Positions 30,642-40,362 of a stretch of 56,710 nucleotides of DNA are shown piece after piece; within the stretch, counting starts at the first letter, position 1; each line of letters opens with the position of its first letter. The notes below the pieces were generated by a model. It saw only the letters and a list, made by a program, of their open reading frames with translations. It did not search any database and was not told the origin of the DNA. The stretch is from a virus, in the IMG/VR virus record IMGVR_UViG_3300009168_000049, positions 1-56,710 of that record; one strand, given 5' to 3'. The translations under genes and the position numbers were made by a program.

Positions 30642-31490
30642 TTATTTGGTGAGGCTGGCGACGGTCGCAGTCAGTGATGCGACCTGCGCTTCAAGGGCGG
30701 CAATTCTGTTGTCGTCTGCTTCAGACAGTACGCCCGCATAGGTGCCGGATCCGCCCGACGCTTGGACCCATTGCCCGGTGTTCGCGTCCACGTACCAGAT
30801 CCACAACACGCCGCTGTTACTCTTCCACCATAGTTTTCCTTGTGTCGGATTAGCCGGAGGCGCGTCAGAGACGGTGACGCCACCGAGCTGCGCGATCAAG
30901 CTTGCTATCGTCATGCCGCCGTCGGCAATCAGATTACCGGTGGTACCATTGAACACCGCAATATTGAGATTGTTTGCAACAGTAGGCGGACCGGCGACCT
31001 TGGTATTGATGATGACATTCTGCGCAGCATTCTGAGCATCAGTGTAGGCAATCGCAGCCGCACGAATTGCAGCAATCGTCTCTCCGGAATCCTTGACGTA
31101 CCGACCTGAGTTTCCATCCCAGATGACGAGGGTGTCGGTGATCGCCGGCGGCACCGCTGGCACGTTGATCTTTCCGTCCAACGCCGCCTGGTTGGTCGCA
31201 ACCCACGCCGCAAAGGCGGTACACAGATTTCTCAGTGACGCGCAGGACCATGTCCCGTCCGGGTCTAGGCACTCGGCAAAACTGAGCAGCTCGGAGACGA
31301 TGGCGTTGATCTGCGCCGGCTGGATCCGCGCCTCGCAATTCGACGGCAGCGCAGTGAGCAGGCAGCTTGACGTGAATACCGGCGCCGGTGAGTAGGCGTT
31401 GGAGACCTCCGGCGGATTCGTCGGCGCTCCGGCTGCGTCGCGATAGACGACACCGCCAGCAGTTTCGATTTCAGGAAGGATGCCGGGCAT
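30642..31490 (-). CDS. Putative tail fibre / tail-associated protein
   Basis: A 282-residue protein from ATG 31490, which makes a TGATG overlap with the upstream gene's stop and has GAGG upstream. The N-terminal 100 residues are Cys-containing (SSCLLTALPSNCEARIQPAQ). A fibre-like middle (TDTLVIWDGNSGRYVKDSG) and a small module (GKLWWKSNSGVLWIWY) follow, then a coiled-coil end (RIAALEAQVASLTATVASLT). The layout suits a fibre connector or trimer. Family not certain. Confidence 0.7.
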   Translation of the reverse strand: MPGILPEIETAGGVVYRDAAGAPTNPPEVSNAYSPAPVFTSSCLLTALPSNCEARIQPAQINAIVSELLSFAECLDPDGTWSCASLRNLCTAFAAWVATNQAALDGKINVPAVPPAITDTLVIWDGNSGRYVKDSGETIAAIRAAAIAYTDAQNAAQNVIINTKVAGPPTVANNLNIAVFNGTTGNLIADGGMTIASLIAQLGGVTVSDAPPANPTQGKLWWKSNSGVLWIWYVDANTGQWVQASGGSGTYAGVLSEADDNRIAALEAQVASLTATVASLTK

Positions 31491-32371
31491 CAGCAGCACC
31501 TCGAAATAGTCGACGGACAGTTCGATGGCATCATCGAACGGACGATGCATTCGGCGGCGAGCACGCCGGGCCAGACGATGGCCGGCAGTCCGGCCGGACG
31601 ATCACAGCCCTGGTCCCACACGGCGTGAATCTTCGGCCGTGGCAGCAGGGTCTCGCAGATGTCGCCGGAGCCGCAGCCTTCGATCCAGTCGCGGGTCTGG
31701 CAGATCTCGAAGTGAGTTGGGCCTGACTCGCAGCCGTAAGGATCGCACTCCGGATCATCGACCACGGGTGTGGCCGGCACCGGCTTGATCTCGGCACCGA
31801 GCGGATCGATCACCCAGTTGAGGCCGCAGATGTTCTTGATCACGCCCATGTTGGCGCGGGTCAGCGCAATCGCGATGCCGCGCTTGACCGCGCATTCCAG
31901 CTCAGGCGGAAAGTCGGCGCCGCAAAACACCGGACCGCATTCGCTATAGATCTCGTAGGGCGTGATCTCGCCGAGCAGCACCGAGCGGCAGTGCTGGTTG
32001 TAGCAGTCCTCCCACTGAAGCCGCGCCAGATGATTATCCAGCGTCGTCACCGCCGTGTACGGGTTGCTCTCGCGTAGCGCCGGCCACAGGCCGGTGTGCA
32101 CCACGTGGCGCAGCTTCAAGACCGTATAGATAGCATGCAAGATGAGGGACGGGCAGCGTGGATCGGCGATCAGCGGGCACTGGGCCGGGTCGTCGTTGCT
32201 CTCGAAGTAGCTGATCGCGGCCGCCTTCCAGTAGTCCCACAGGGGGCCTGACGGCAGCAGGTTCATGAACGCCACGAACGTGCAGCACAGGTCGTTGCCG
32301 CACAGCGGCGGCGGACAGCATCCTAAATCCTCGGGCGTCGCAACGGTGACACATCCATCGGCACTCAGCAT
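31490..32371 (-). CDS. Baseplate-proximal tail protein, Mu gp48/YmfQ-like
   Basis: A 293-residue protein. The segment FMNLLPSGPLWDYWKA matches the 'LLPpG-aW' signature of YmfQ/DUF2313 proteins (Mu gp48), and it sits directly after baseplate J as gp48 does in Mu. It is unusually rich in Cys (GCCPPPLCGNDLCCTF, then ICGLNW, ECDPYGCESG, SGDICETLLP, SRCC). It probably links baseplate to fibres. Confidence 0.72.
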   Translation of the reverse strand: MLSADGCVTVATPEDLGCCPPPLCGNDLCCTFVAFMNLLPSGPLWDYWKAAAISYFESNDDPAQCPLIADPRCPSLILHAIYTVLKLRHVVHTGLWPALRESNPYTAVTTLDNHLARLQWEDCYNQHCRSVLLGEITPYEIYSECGPVFCGADFPPELECAVKRGIAIALTRANMGVIKNICGLNWVIDPLGAEIKPVPATPVVDDPECDPYGCESGPTHFEICQTRDWIEGCGSGDICETLLPRPKIHAVWDQGCDRPAGLPAIVWPGVLAAECIVRSMMPSNCPSTISRCC

Positions 32372-33576
32372 GTGGGCCTCAACGAGTCAGGCCCGGTGAA
32401 GATCACGTCGTTGATGCACGGCAGTACATCGCATTCGGGTTCAAGATCACCGCAGGTGGTGACCCACACATCCTCACGCGACCAGGTCACACCGTCGGGC
32501 GGCACAAAGCGTGCCGAGGTGTTGATCTCGGTGCCGAGCACCGAGGCGACGATGAGATCGATCTGCTTCACCCGCAGCGGCATCGAGGGACAAATGCGGG
32601 TGAACAGCTCGCGCACGTAGTTCTCGATGGTCTGCTTTTGTGCCGTGGACGGACAGCCGGCGATATCGATCACCACGTCGGTCATCAATGGTCGCGGCAT
32701 GAATACTTTGCCGCAGACGCCGATCTCGACCTGGCCCTCACCGTAGCCCTGGTGCTCACCAAACATCCAGTCGGTGAGATCGTCGACCACCTGCTGCGGC
32801 GGGATCCCGCACGGGAAGACGCCGTCGAACAGCACGTAGAATTCCATCCGGTTGCCGCAGTTGGCGCAGCCGCATTCGCCGCACTCGGCGGTACAGCGGC
32901 AGCAGGTGCCTTCGCGCACGCACACCCGCGTGGCACAGGGGAACTCGAGAAACTTCTGCTTGATCCACGCCATGGTGGCGCGCGGCTGATAAGCCAGTCG
33001 TTCGACATAACGCTTGCGGAAGTCTTCACAGCTCTCTTCGCCGCTGCCGCCACAAAACTGACCGCCGCAGATTTGCACCTCGGCGTTGATGCCGGGCGCC
33101 GGCGTGGTGAGCGTGCCGGTGGTGACACCACCCGCCGCATTCATATCGGCGCCTGGCACCAGGGCGCGAATGCGGATGATCACCGTGCCTTCCGCCGACA
33201 GTGTCAGCGGCACCGAACCGACCGAGACGAAGGTGCCGATCTCGGTCTGGATCTCCAGCGACGGCGGCACCGGCGCATAGGCTGTGCCGGTCAGCCGGGC
33301 ATAGCCTTCGGCGTGCGAGGGCGGCCGTGGGTAGACGCCGTGCTGTGCCGCCATCTTGTAGAGGTTCTCGCAGCACGCCGTCTCTGGATTGGTCTCACGC
33401 CACATCTGATCGGCGACTGCATAGAACTGCTCGGCCGCAGCGTAATCATTGGTGACGACGTACCACTCGTTCGATTCCGGGATGACCTTGCCGCCGCCGA
33501 GCACAGTCGAAGAGAACATGTTCGACAAATGGTCGAACAATGCCTGCGGATCGGGTCGCGGAATAATGCATGACAT
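32365..33576 (-). CDS. Baseplate J-like protein (Mu gp47 family)
   Basis: A 403-residue protein at the Mu gp47 position. Typical features are a beta-domain with YARLTGTAYAPVPPSLEIQT and VSVGSVPLTLSAEGT, a TPAPGINAEVQICGG middle, then SCEDFRKRYVERLAYQPRAT as in the family's 'RR----' helix. Unusually, a Cys-dense stretch (RVCVREGTCCRCTAECGECG, then CANC) lies near residue 220. It forms the baseplate wedge/ring. Confidence 0.82.
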   Translation of the reverse strand: MSCIIPRPDPQALFDHLSNMFSSTVLGGGKVIPESNEWYVVTNDYAAAEQFYAVADQMWRETNPETACCENLYKMAAQHGVYPRPPSHAEGYARLTGTAYAPVPPSLEIQTEIGTFVSVGSVPLTLSAEGTVIIRIRALVPGADMNAAGGVTTGTLTTPAPGINAEVQICGGQFCGGSGEESCEDFRKRYVERLAYQPRATMAWIKQKFLEFPCATRVCVREGTCCRCTAECGECGCANCGNRMEFYVLFDGVFPCGIPPQQVVDDLTDWMFGEHQGYGEGQVEIGVCGKVFMPRPLMTDVVIDIAGCPSTAQKQTIENYVRELFTRICPSMPLRVKQIDLIVASVLGTEINTSARFVPPDGVTWSREDVWVTTCGDLEPECDVLPCINDVIFTGPDSLRPTC

Positions 33577-33582
33577 GATGCG

Positions 33583-34128
33583 TCAGTGCCAAACCCAAGT
33601 CTCGGAGACAAAGCTGCCCGCCAGGTTGATGCGGCTGCGCCCCGTAGTGGTGGTCACGGTAACCGCGACGGCCACACTGTTGGAGCCGCGATAGGTCGCT
33701 TCAACCTCGACGGATTGCGCAATGCCGAGAGCTATCAGTTTCCCCATGTCCGCTCGCACGGCTGCGCCGATCATCTTCACGGCGTCAGCAGTGCGAACGT
33801 ACGATTTCTCCGCTGCATTCCACAGCGTGGAGCCGATGTAGAGACCATCGTCCCGGTAGGATTCGGACCAATGGCCGTACGTGGCGGCCGGTGTCGGACA
33901 GCGCGCGTCAGTCCGTGCCCGGGTGTTGAGGATATTGAGGATCAATCCTTGCAGCCAATCGTCGGTCTTGATGGTGCGACCGTCTGGTTCGCTCGACTTC
34001 TCGTATTCCAGTCCCGGGATCGCACACTCGACGCCGCACGTATTGTAGCTGCCGCACGCCTGCGCGCGCGTCGTCCAGAAGATCCGGCGCTGACCGACCT
34101 TTTGGTCGAAGCAGGGATCCGTGAGCAC
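33583..34128 (-). CDS. Baseplate protein, Mu gp46-like
   Basis: A 181-residue protein, GTG start. The segment DWLQGLILNILNTRARTDAR and YGHWSESYRDDGLYIGSTLW correspond to the Mu gp46 layout. The C-terminus is strand-rich (VEATYRGSNSVAVAVTVTTT). It lies between the spike and baseplate J genes in the Mu order. Structural part of the baseplate. Confidence 0.75.
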   Translation of the reverse strand: MLTDPCFDQKVGQRRIFWTTRAQACGSYNTCGVECAIPGLEYEKSSEPDGRTIKTDDWLQGLILNILNTRARTDARCPTPAATYGHWSESYRDDGLYIGSTLWNAAEKSYVRTADAVKMIGAAVRADMGKLIALGIAQSVEVEATYRGSNSVAVAVTVTTTTGRSRINLAGSFVSETWVWH

Positions 34129-34131
34129 GGA

Positions 34132-34713
34132 CTAGACCAACTCAAACTGCGTAGGCTGACTGCCACCGCTGGATTTCTTCTCCTCCTGCTTGTTGCCTTC
34201 GAAGCTGGGCGGCTTTTCGGTGGCGCGTACCACCTCCGGCGTCTTCACCAGCTTGTTGACCACCAGCTCGCCGTCGATGATCACCTTCTTGGCGCGGATG
34301 ATCACCTGATCGCCTTTGACCTCGAATTCGCCCTTCTCGCCGACCGCGAACTTGTTCTTGGTCAGGTGCGCCAGCTTGTCGGAGAAGTGCAGCGCAAATT
34401 CCTGATCGGTTGGATGCTGAATGCCGCCTTCGTTCTCCGGCCAGCGCCGCTGCTTGTCATGCGGGACAGTCAGCACGGCCACTTTCAGCATGGTGTCGCT
34501 CGATGACGCGAGTAAAAACACCTCGGCATCGGTGTCCTTCTTGAGCTTGAACGACGCGCTGCCGATCATCGTGAAGGCTTCTTGGTCTTCGGTATCGGTA
34601 CCTTTGACCTTGATGGTGGAACCTTGCTCCTCGTAAGTCAGTTCGCCATAGACGTGCCGCTCGACACCGTCTTGCACATCCTTGGAGCGTGCGCTGTAGG
34701 GCAGGAACGTCAT
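34132..34713 (-). CDS. Baseplate spike, Mu gp45-like
   Basis: About 193 residues from ATG 34713 (ATGA overlap with the hub gene); a start at 34731 is inside that gene. An N-terminal beta-domain is followed by HPTDQEFALHFSDKLAHLTK and VGEKGEFEVKGDQVIIRAKK, the repeating strand pattern of the membrane-piercing spike. The C-terminus is a Lys/Glu-rich, Ser/Gly-rich tail; the His-x-His iron tip seen in P2/Mu spikes is not evident. Confidence 0.75.
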   Translation of the reverse strand: MTFLPYSARSKDVQDGVERHVYGELTYEEQGSTIKVKGTDTEDQEAFTMIGSASFKLKKDTDAEVFLLASSSDTMLKVAVLTVPHDKQRRWPENEGGIQHPTDQEFALHFSDKLAHLTKNKFAVGEKGEFEVKGDQVIIRAKKVIIDGELVVNKLVKTPEVVRATEKPPSFEGNKQEEKKSSGGSQPTQFELV

Positions 34714-36047
34714 GCTGTCTCTCCAAACCACGGGGGTAGCGTTAATGGTGGCGCTTCAGCTTGTTGCTGCGGCTCGAGTGCTGCTCTGGCGAGCTCATCG
34801 GCCAGTGACATGAACGGCAGATCACCGAGCTGTGGCGGTGACCAGGCTTCCGGGTAGCCGTCGGCCGGGATCGGAATATTGGCCTGACTGCGCCGCGCCG
34901 ATCCCATATCCATGTTGAGGTTCGACAGTCCGAAGCCGCCTTCACTGCCTTCACTGCCACCCGATGGCGGCGGCGACAGGGTCAGCGTGGTCTTCAATTC
35001 CGTCTCGGCGTTGACGTGATAGGTGAGCTCGGTGCATTCGAAGGTGTCGAAGATGCCTTCCGGCGGCACCTCGACGTAGTGCGTGTTACCAATGTCCCAG
35101 GGCTGGCCCGATGGCGTCTGCACATGGAACACTTCGATCGTGATCTTCTTGCTCGCGGTGTTGCGCTTGTTCATTTCGAAGCGCGCGCGCCGTTCTAGCT
35201 CTTTATCGGTAGCGTCACCGTAGTGTTGCACGGTCAATAGGTTTTTGCTTTTGACCGATTTGTTTTCGACCGTCTTGTGGGTCTTCTCCAACGCCTTTTT
35301 ACCGCGAATACCTTTCTTGGTGCGCTGGCCTTTCACCTTGACTTTGGACTTCGCCTTGTCCTCAGACTGCTCAGCCGAGAAAGTCAGAATATTCTCGCCC
35401 AGGATTAGCGCATCGCCGCTGCCGGATTCAGTACCGACCCCATCGGTGACGCGCAGCTTGCCGTCACGCGTCTCGTACATGAAGTAGCAGTTCTCCAACG
35501 CCACCCGGTGCAGCTCGTCGATCACCCGCGCACCGTCGCGAAAGCGTTGCTTGTCGAGCTTGATCGTCTCTCCCTTCCACTCCAGCTGCACCTGCCATGG
35601 CTCGATCAGCTTTTCGACCACCTCCTTGGTGGTTGGCTGCATCATGTTGGTGGTCGGATGCTGGTGCGAGCTGTCGATCAACCGTTTGGTCTTGCCGCGC
35701 GCGGATATTTTAATCGTGTATTCGTTCGGCCCGATCGAGACGCTGGCTTTAGTATCTTTGGCGCCCTTGCCTTCCTTCTTGTTGCTCTCATCGGCGCCCT
35801 TCTTGCCCTTCTTGGTGCCACTGCCCTCACGCTTGTCGACAGTGCCGGTGAAAGCCAACTGGCCGCCGATGTAGACGGTGATCTCGGCACCACATTTGGC
35901 CGCTTGCACCATCGGCCCGGATGGCATGGCGCCGGCGAAGATGGTGACACTGAGTGAACCGGTCAGCTCGTCCTTGGACCGTTGCAGAGTCATTTCCGTC
36001 CAAGTATCGAGTACCGATCCGCCGATGGCGATCACGACCGGTTTCAT
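34710..36047 (-). CDS. Tail hub protein, gpD/Mu gp44-like
   Basis: A 445-residue protein with the hub layout: an N-terminal beta barrel (WTEMTLQRSKDELTGSLSVT), then EVVEKLIEPWQVQLEWKG and AGGDALILGE-type strands (DALILGENILTFS). The C-terminal part (GIFDTFECTELTYHVNAETE) has the usual 'v-y----g-ttlel' end. A Lys/Gly-rich insert sits near residue 80 (GSGTKKGKKGADESNKKEGK). It joins tail tube to spike in the baseplate. Confidence 0.8.
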   Translation of the reverse strand: MKPVVIAIGGSVLDTWTEMTLQRSKDELTGSLSVTIFAGAMPSGPMVQAAKCGAEITVYIGGQLAFTGTVDKREGSGTKKGKKGADESNKKEGKGAKDTKASVSIGPNEYTIKISARGKTKRLIDSSHQHPTTNMMQPTTKEVVEKLIEPWQVQLEWKGETIKLDKQRFRDGARVIDELHRVALENCYFMYETRDGKLRVTDGVGTESGSGDALILGENILTFSAEQSEDKAKSKVKVKGQRTKKGIRGKKALEKTHKTVENKSVKSKNLLTVQHYGDATDKELERRARFEMNKRNTASKKITIEVFHVQTPSGQPWDIGNTHYVEVPPEGIFDTFECTELTYHVNAETELKTTLTLSPPPSGGSEGSEGGFGLSNLNMDMGSARRSQANIPIPADGYPEAWSPPQLGDLPFMSLADELARAALEPQQQAEAPPLTLPPWFGETA

Positions 36048-37237
36048 ACCGGCGACACACCCGACACAATCATGCCGAAGCGACCATTAGCATCGAGCAC
36101 GTTGCGTTCCTCGAGCTCACGGTGGCGCTTGGCGTCTTTGTAGATCGTGTAGGCGGCGACCAGCGGGTGCACGCCACCGGAGAAGTTGACCAGGATCTGC
36201 CCCGGCAAACGGTAGGATAGATCGTGCATCATCTTGCTAAACTGCGTGGCGTAGTTGGTGATCTCAATGAACAGCTTGTTGTCGCACTCGGCATAGGCCG
36301 CCTTGGCTTCGTCGTTGAACACCGCCAGCACCGTGTTCATCGTCGCGAGACACTCATCGATGGTGATGTACTTGCGCCCCATCGCGGCTTCCGCCATACC
36401 GATACCGGATAAAATCCGGTGTCGGCTGACGACTGCCTCATCGCTGTCCATCGCCGGTCCGGGGGGCAAGCCCGACGACGTAACCGCGACATTGGCGAGT
36501 TTGCGAAAAATATTAAACTTGTTTCTAGCGTCGACGACATTGCGACGGATCACACCAAAACCTTGCACCAGGGCGTCATCGACCACCGGCGCCGACAGCG
36601 CCAGGCCATCGTCCTTGGCCACCTCCCACATGCGAAAGATCGCGCGCCAGTCGTTGGCCGGTGAACCGGAGACCACAATGTGTTCAGCCACCGTGGCGAC
36701 CGATGCAAGCAAACCCTGCGCCTTGTTGATGACGTCGAGCTTCCACGGTTGCGGTACCGCCGCAGGCCGGTAGTCACTCAGGAAAGACGTTTGTGATGCC
36801 GCAAAAAGCCCAGTGGTGATGATGCCGAAGATCGAACCGAGGATACCCGTAAAGCCCGTGTTCGCTTCGACGAACTCCATCTCAGCAGACGTTTCGCCCG
36901 CCGAACTCTCCAGCTGGTCCTTAACCTTGACCGAGCGGCATGCCACCATGACGCTGCCACGTGTCGGATGGACCAGGAGACCTGGTCCCGGAGACTCGCA
37001 TGCTGCGAATAGAGCCTGGCTATCGCCAACATGGTTGTCCTCGCGGAAATAGGCGGTGAGCGCGTAGACCCGGATCTTGCGCCCGAGATCAGCGTAGGCG
37101 GTGTGCTCACCAAAAGGAAATTCACCCTCCGCGCCGCGCCGCCCACCCTGGATGTCAGCCTCGGTGCAATAAAACAGCACGCCTTTGAACGAGGCGGGAA
37201 CGACATCCTTGCCGATGGCGCAGGCGCTACGGGACAT
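36044..37237 (-). CDS. DNA circulation-type tail protein (Mu gpN-like)
   Basis: A 397-residue protein. The N-terminus ASFKGVLFYCTEADIQGGRR, GEFPFGEHTAYADLGRKIRV and GPGLLVHPTRG match the DNA_circ_N domain of Mu gp43/N, a baseplate hub component. The gene sits directly after the tape measure as in Mu. ATGA overlap with the hub gene downstream. Confidence 0.82.
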   Translation of the reverse strand: MSRSACAIGKDVVPASFKGVLFYCTEADIQGGRRGAEGEFPFGEHTAYADLGRKIRVYALTAYFREDNHVGDSQALFAACESPGPGLLVHPTRGSVMVACRSVKVKDQLESSAGETSAEMEFVEANTGFTGILGSIFGIITTGLFAASQTSFLSDYRPAAVPQPWKLDVINKAQGLLASVATVAEHIVVSGSPANDWRAIFRMWEVAKDDGLALSAPVVDDALVQGFGVIRRNVVDARNKFNIFRKLANVAVTSSGLPPGPAMDSDEAVVSRHRILSGIGMAEAAMGRKYITIDECLATMNTVLAVFNDEAKAAYAECDNKLFIEITNYATQFSKMMHDLSYRLPGQILVNFSGGVHPLVAAYTIYKDAKRHRELEERNVLDANGRFGMIVSGVSPV

Positions 37238-40200
37238 TAGGTGACCGCTTTCTGTGCGCCGGTATCAGACTGACGCGCCGCCGTCTGCGCCAGCCCGTTG
37301 ACGGTGATGGTGACGTTGGCCACTGCCGAATTGATCTTTTGCAAGGCGGCATCACCGAACTTCGAGCCCGCGCCTGATGCGCCGCCATCGATTGAGGCGA
37401 TCGCGGTTCGGCCCGCACCCTCGATGGCCGTTTGGCCGCTCTGGAAAGTCGAATCGAACATCGACTTCGCCGGCGTGAAATCATAGATGCTGTCGATCGG
37501 TGGCTTGATGCCTGCCGGAGGGACGGTCCCAGTCGGCGCACCGGGAAACGCACCCGGCGGAATCACGATCGGCAGACCACCGGGCGGCGCTGTGATCGGG
37601 ACCGGTGTTTGCGGAAACGCACCGGTTGGCGTGGTGGGCCCTGGTTCCAGGTACGGCGCAAACACGCGTTTCATCGCGTCCTCCACCACCGGCCCCACCC
37701 AATTGCTCACCGCACTCGTTCCCGGCCAACCAGTCGGCGTCATTGGTACGCCCGCATATCCGGTCTGATCGCCGACCGGCGTCCAGCCGGGTGCTGCGAT
37801 GAGTCCACGGCCGCCAACCACGACGGTATCGGTGTTGATCACTGGAGTTTGACCACCCACTGGAATTCCGCCGGGCGGCGCGATCACAGAGGGAAACGTC
37901 TCGACCGGCTTGTAGTCACCTAGCGTCCACGGCACTGCAACTGGCGGCGTGGTTGTTGGAATGGCCCAATTGCGCACGTTTTTAGCGGTACCAAAATCTC
38001 CCGTTCCGCCGGTCTCGATGATATCTTTGTAGTAGTCCGATCGCTCTTTGGCCGCTTTGAGCTCAGCAGCGAGCTGGTCAACCATCTGCCGCTGCACCGC
38101 GATGAATTTCTGATCCGGCCGGCGCGCTTCTTGAGCTTTTTTAAGTGCGTACTCGTTTTGCCGGTGCGTCATATACTTGGTGTAATATTCTTGATTGGCT
38201 TTCGAGTATTCGCTGATAATTTGGTCTTGTGTGACACCTTCCGGCAATCCGCCTGGCTGCGCGTTGTAGAGATCGTACGCGGCCCCACCAAGCACGGCAG
38301 CGGCACCCAAGCCAGGAACAAAGCGAGCCGCCAATAAAGCTCTCCGTACGAAGGGACTGCGCGCCAGTGCGGCTGCTCCGGCACCACCCAGCCCCATGCC
38401 GAGGAGTGATGATCCTGCCAGCACGCCAGCTGCCGCCGTCAACGCAGCCGCTGACCCACTCAAGGCGATACCCGCTGCGCCGAGTGGCGCCGTCATCGGG
38501 TTCATCATAGCCGTCATGCCGGCGCTCAGCGCCAGGGGGACTGTGGTCATCGCCCCTTTGAGCATGCCTGCCGGATCGAGCGTACCTTCGCTTATGCCAC
38601 GCGCGAACTCGCCCATCCCTTTGGCGACTCCGCCCATCATGTCGGTGAGCGGCTCGCGCATCGTCATGATCGTTGCGCCCACCACACCCTGGAATTGGTT
38701 TTGCAGCTGCTGGGTGGCGGCGGTGACCGACTGTCCGGTGATCTTGCGTACCGCGCCGATGCCGCCCTTCTCGTCGACCCGTTCAAAGCGTTGCGTGTCC
38801 GCGTTCCACGTCCCCAGCGCCGCTTCAAGCGTTTGCTTATTTTCTTGGTAGCGAAACAAGATCGACATCAGCGCGTCGGTCGCCGTGCGATCTCCGGTAA
38901 CCTTCTCGGCAAACTGTTTGACCTTCGCTGGATCTGCGATATCTGCGCCCAGCTTGGGTATGGCGTGCTTTTCGAGCCAGCTGATCGGGTCTTTTTGCAG
39001 CAGATCGTAGTCGACCGTCGGGCCGTAAATCGGGCCGCCTTTCGCTCCCTTCCTGCCCCGGCGCCCCGGCTTGTCGGGAGCCATGCCGATAATCGGCCGC
39101 CATCCCTGTTCGATTTGCCCCGCATTGATCGCCTTGGTGATACCGCGACCACCAAGCTGCTTGATCATCTGATTCCAGCCGACCGCCGCCGTGGTCCCCA
39201 TTTCCTCGCCCATGAGGAGGACCGTGGCCATCGATCGTTCATTCGCGGCATAGCGCGAGCCGCGCATGTAGGTAGCCATTTTGCGGTAGAAGCCACCGGT
39301 CATTTCCTCACCGATGGTGGGGATCATGACACGCAGGAAATTCATCTGTCGCTCAGCCGCGACTTTGTTGAAATTGCCGATACGCGAATCGCCTGGTTTA
39401 ATCTCTCGGCCAGCTTCGTCGATATCACCGGCCCGGAAGGTCAGCTTGCCGGCTTGCTCCAATCCTTTAATGAAGTTGATCGAGTCGTCACTGGCATCCT
39501 GGAAACTGCGACCGAGCGCGACCTGCAAGCGGATCGTTTCTTCCATCTGCCCGGTAAGAAACTTAGCGGCTTGGACGTCGCGTGCAGTGCCGTAAGCTTC
39601 CGAGAAGCGCCGCATCCGCTGGCCAATGTTGAGGAAGGCACCGCCTGCCTTGTCGCCCTCAGCCTGCAACTCGTTGACGGCATAAATACCCGCCGCCTGC
39701 TGGATGGCTGGCAGGTTCTTCATCTGCCACGATGTCATGCCGACGTCGAAATCTTTGGTGCCTTCAACAGCGGCTCTGCCGATCTGACGGCCAATCGTCT
39801 GAAGCGAGTTGGCTCCAAGCGTGCCGAGGGCTACGCCACCCGCCAGCCGTCCGAGCAGGCCCTGACCACCGGCGCCGAATGCGCCGTGACGGCCGCCACC
39901 GCCGCCAGCGCCACGACCAGCGCCTGCGCCACCCGGAGGCCAAGTGCCGGCAATACGAACAGCACCAATGACCCGAACCGGGATGATACCGACGCGCCCA
40001 ACACCACCGAGCCCAGTGCGCGTTGGAATCATGCCTCGGACAGCCTGTACGGCACTCTGCGCAGCATGCGCATGAACCGCAGAAAGCTGCCGTCGCATGT
40101 TGGCCAGGCTGGTAGGATTAAGCCTGACATTCAGTGACGTTCCGCCACCGTGTCCGCCAAGCCGATCGATCTCTTTGCGCAATGATCGGAGATTGCGAAT

Positions 40201-40362
40201 TGCCGATTGAACGCCCTTGTCGTTGATCTTGATCGTGATCGAAGTGCTTTTCAGCGAGTTCGCGGTATCAAATAGCTTTTTCAGCTCCGCGTTGATCTTT
40301 CGGATCTGCGCAGAAGATTTGTCGGTAACCTTAAGCGTGGCTTGTTCGGTGAACGATGCCAT
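37237..40362 (-). CDS. Tape measure protein
   Basis: A 1041-residue protein, the longest gene. Helical N-terminus (VTDKSSAQIRKINAELKKLF), Gly/Ala-rich hydrophobic regions (about residues 600-690: LALSAGMTAMMNPMTAPLGA), coiled sections and a Pro/Gly-rich C-terminal third (PPGGIPVGGQTPVI). Tape measures set tail length; by the usual one-residue-per-1.5 angstrom rule, a tail of about 150 nm would be expected. It follows the tail assembly chaperone pair, as usual. Confidence 0.85.
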   Translation of the reverse strand: MASFTEQATLKVTDKSSAQIRKINAELKKLFDTANSLKSTSITIKINDKGVQSAIRNLRSLRKEIDRLGGHGGGTSLNVRLNPTSLANMRRQLSAVHAHAAQSAVQAVRGMIPTRTGLGGVGRVGIIPVRVIGAVRIAGTWPPGGAGAGRGAGGGGGRHGAFGAGGQGLLGRLAGGVALGTLGANSLQTIGRQIGRAAVEGTKDFDVGMTSWQMKNLPAIQQAAGIYAVNELQAEGDKAGGAFLNIGQRMRRFSEAYGTARDVQAAKFLTGQMEETIRLQVALGRSFQDASDDSINFIKGLEQAGKLTFRAGDIDEAGREIKPGDSRIGNFNKVAAERQMNFLRVMIPTIGEEMTGGFYRKMATYMRGSRYAANERSMATVLLMGEEMGTTAAVGWNQMIKQLGGRGITKAINAGQIEQGWRPIIGMAPDKPGRRGRKGAKGGPIYGPTVDYDLLQKDPISWLEKHAIPKLGADIADPAKVKQFAEKVTGDRTATDALMSILFRYQENKQTLEAALGTWNADTQRFERVDEKGGIGAVRKITGQSVTAATQQLQNQFQGVVGATIMTMREPLTDMMGGVAKGMGEFARGISEGTLDPAGMLKGAMTTVPLALSAGMTAMMNPMTAPLGAAGIALSGSAAALTAAAGVLAGSSLLGMGLGGAGAAALARSPFVRRALLAARFVPGLGAAAVLGGAAYDLYNAQPGGLPEGVTQDQIISEYSKANQEYYTKYMTHRQNEYALKKAQEARRPDQKFIAVQRQMVDQLAAELKAAKERSDYYKDIIETGGTGDFGTAKNVRNWAIPTTTPPVAVPWTLGDYKPVETFPSVIAPPGGIPVGGQTPVINTDTVVVGGRGLIAAPGWTPVGDQTGYAGVPMTPTGWPGTSAVSNWVGPVVEDAMKRVFAPYLEPGPTTPTGAFPQTPVPITAPPGGLPIVIPPGAFPGAPTGTVPPAGIKPPIDSIYDFTPAKSMFDSTFQSGQTAIEGAGRTAIASIDGGASGAGSKFGDAALQKINSAVANVTITVNGLAQTAARQSDTGAQKAVT

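Noticed and set aside
32638-33573. A 311-codon plus-strand frame opposite baseplate J
   Set aside because: Antisense shadow with His/Arg/Ala-rich random composition; the minus-strand gene is clear.
38695-40137. A 480-codon plus-strand frame opposite the tape measure gene
   Set aside because: It lies wholly antisense to a well supported tape-measure gene and its translation has no domain-like pattern; a GC-rich shadow.
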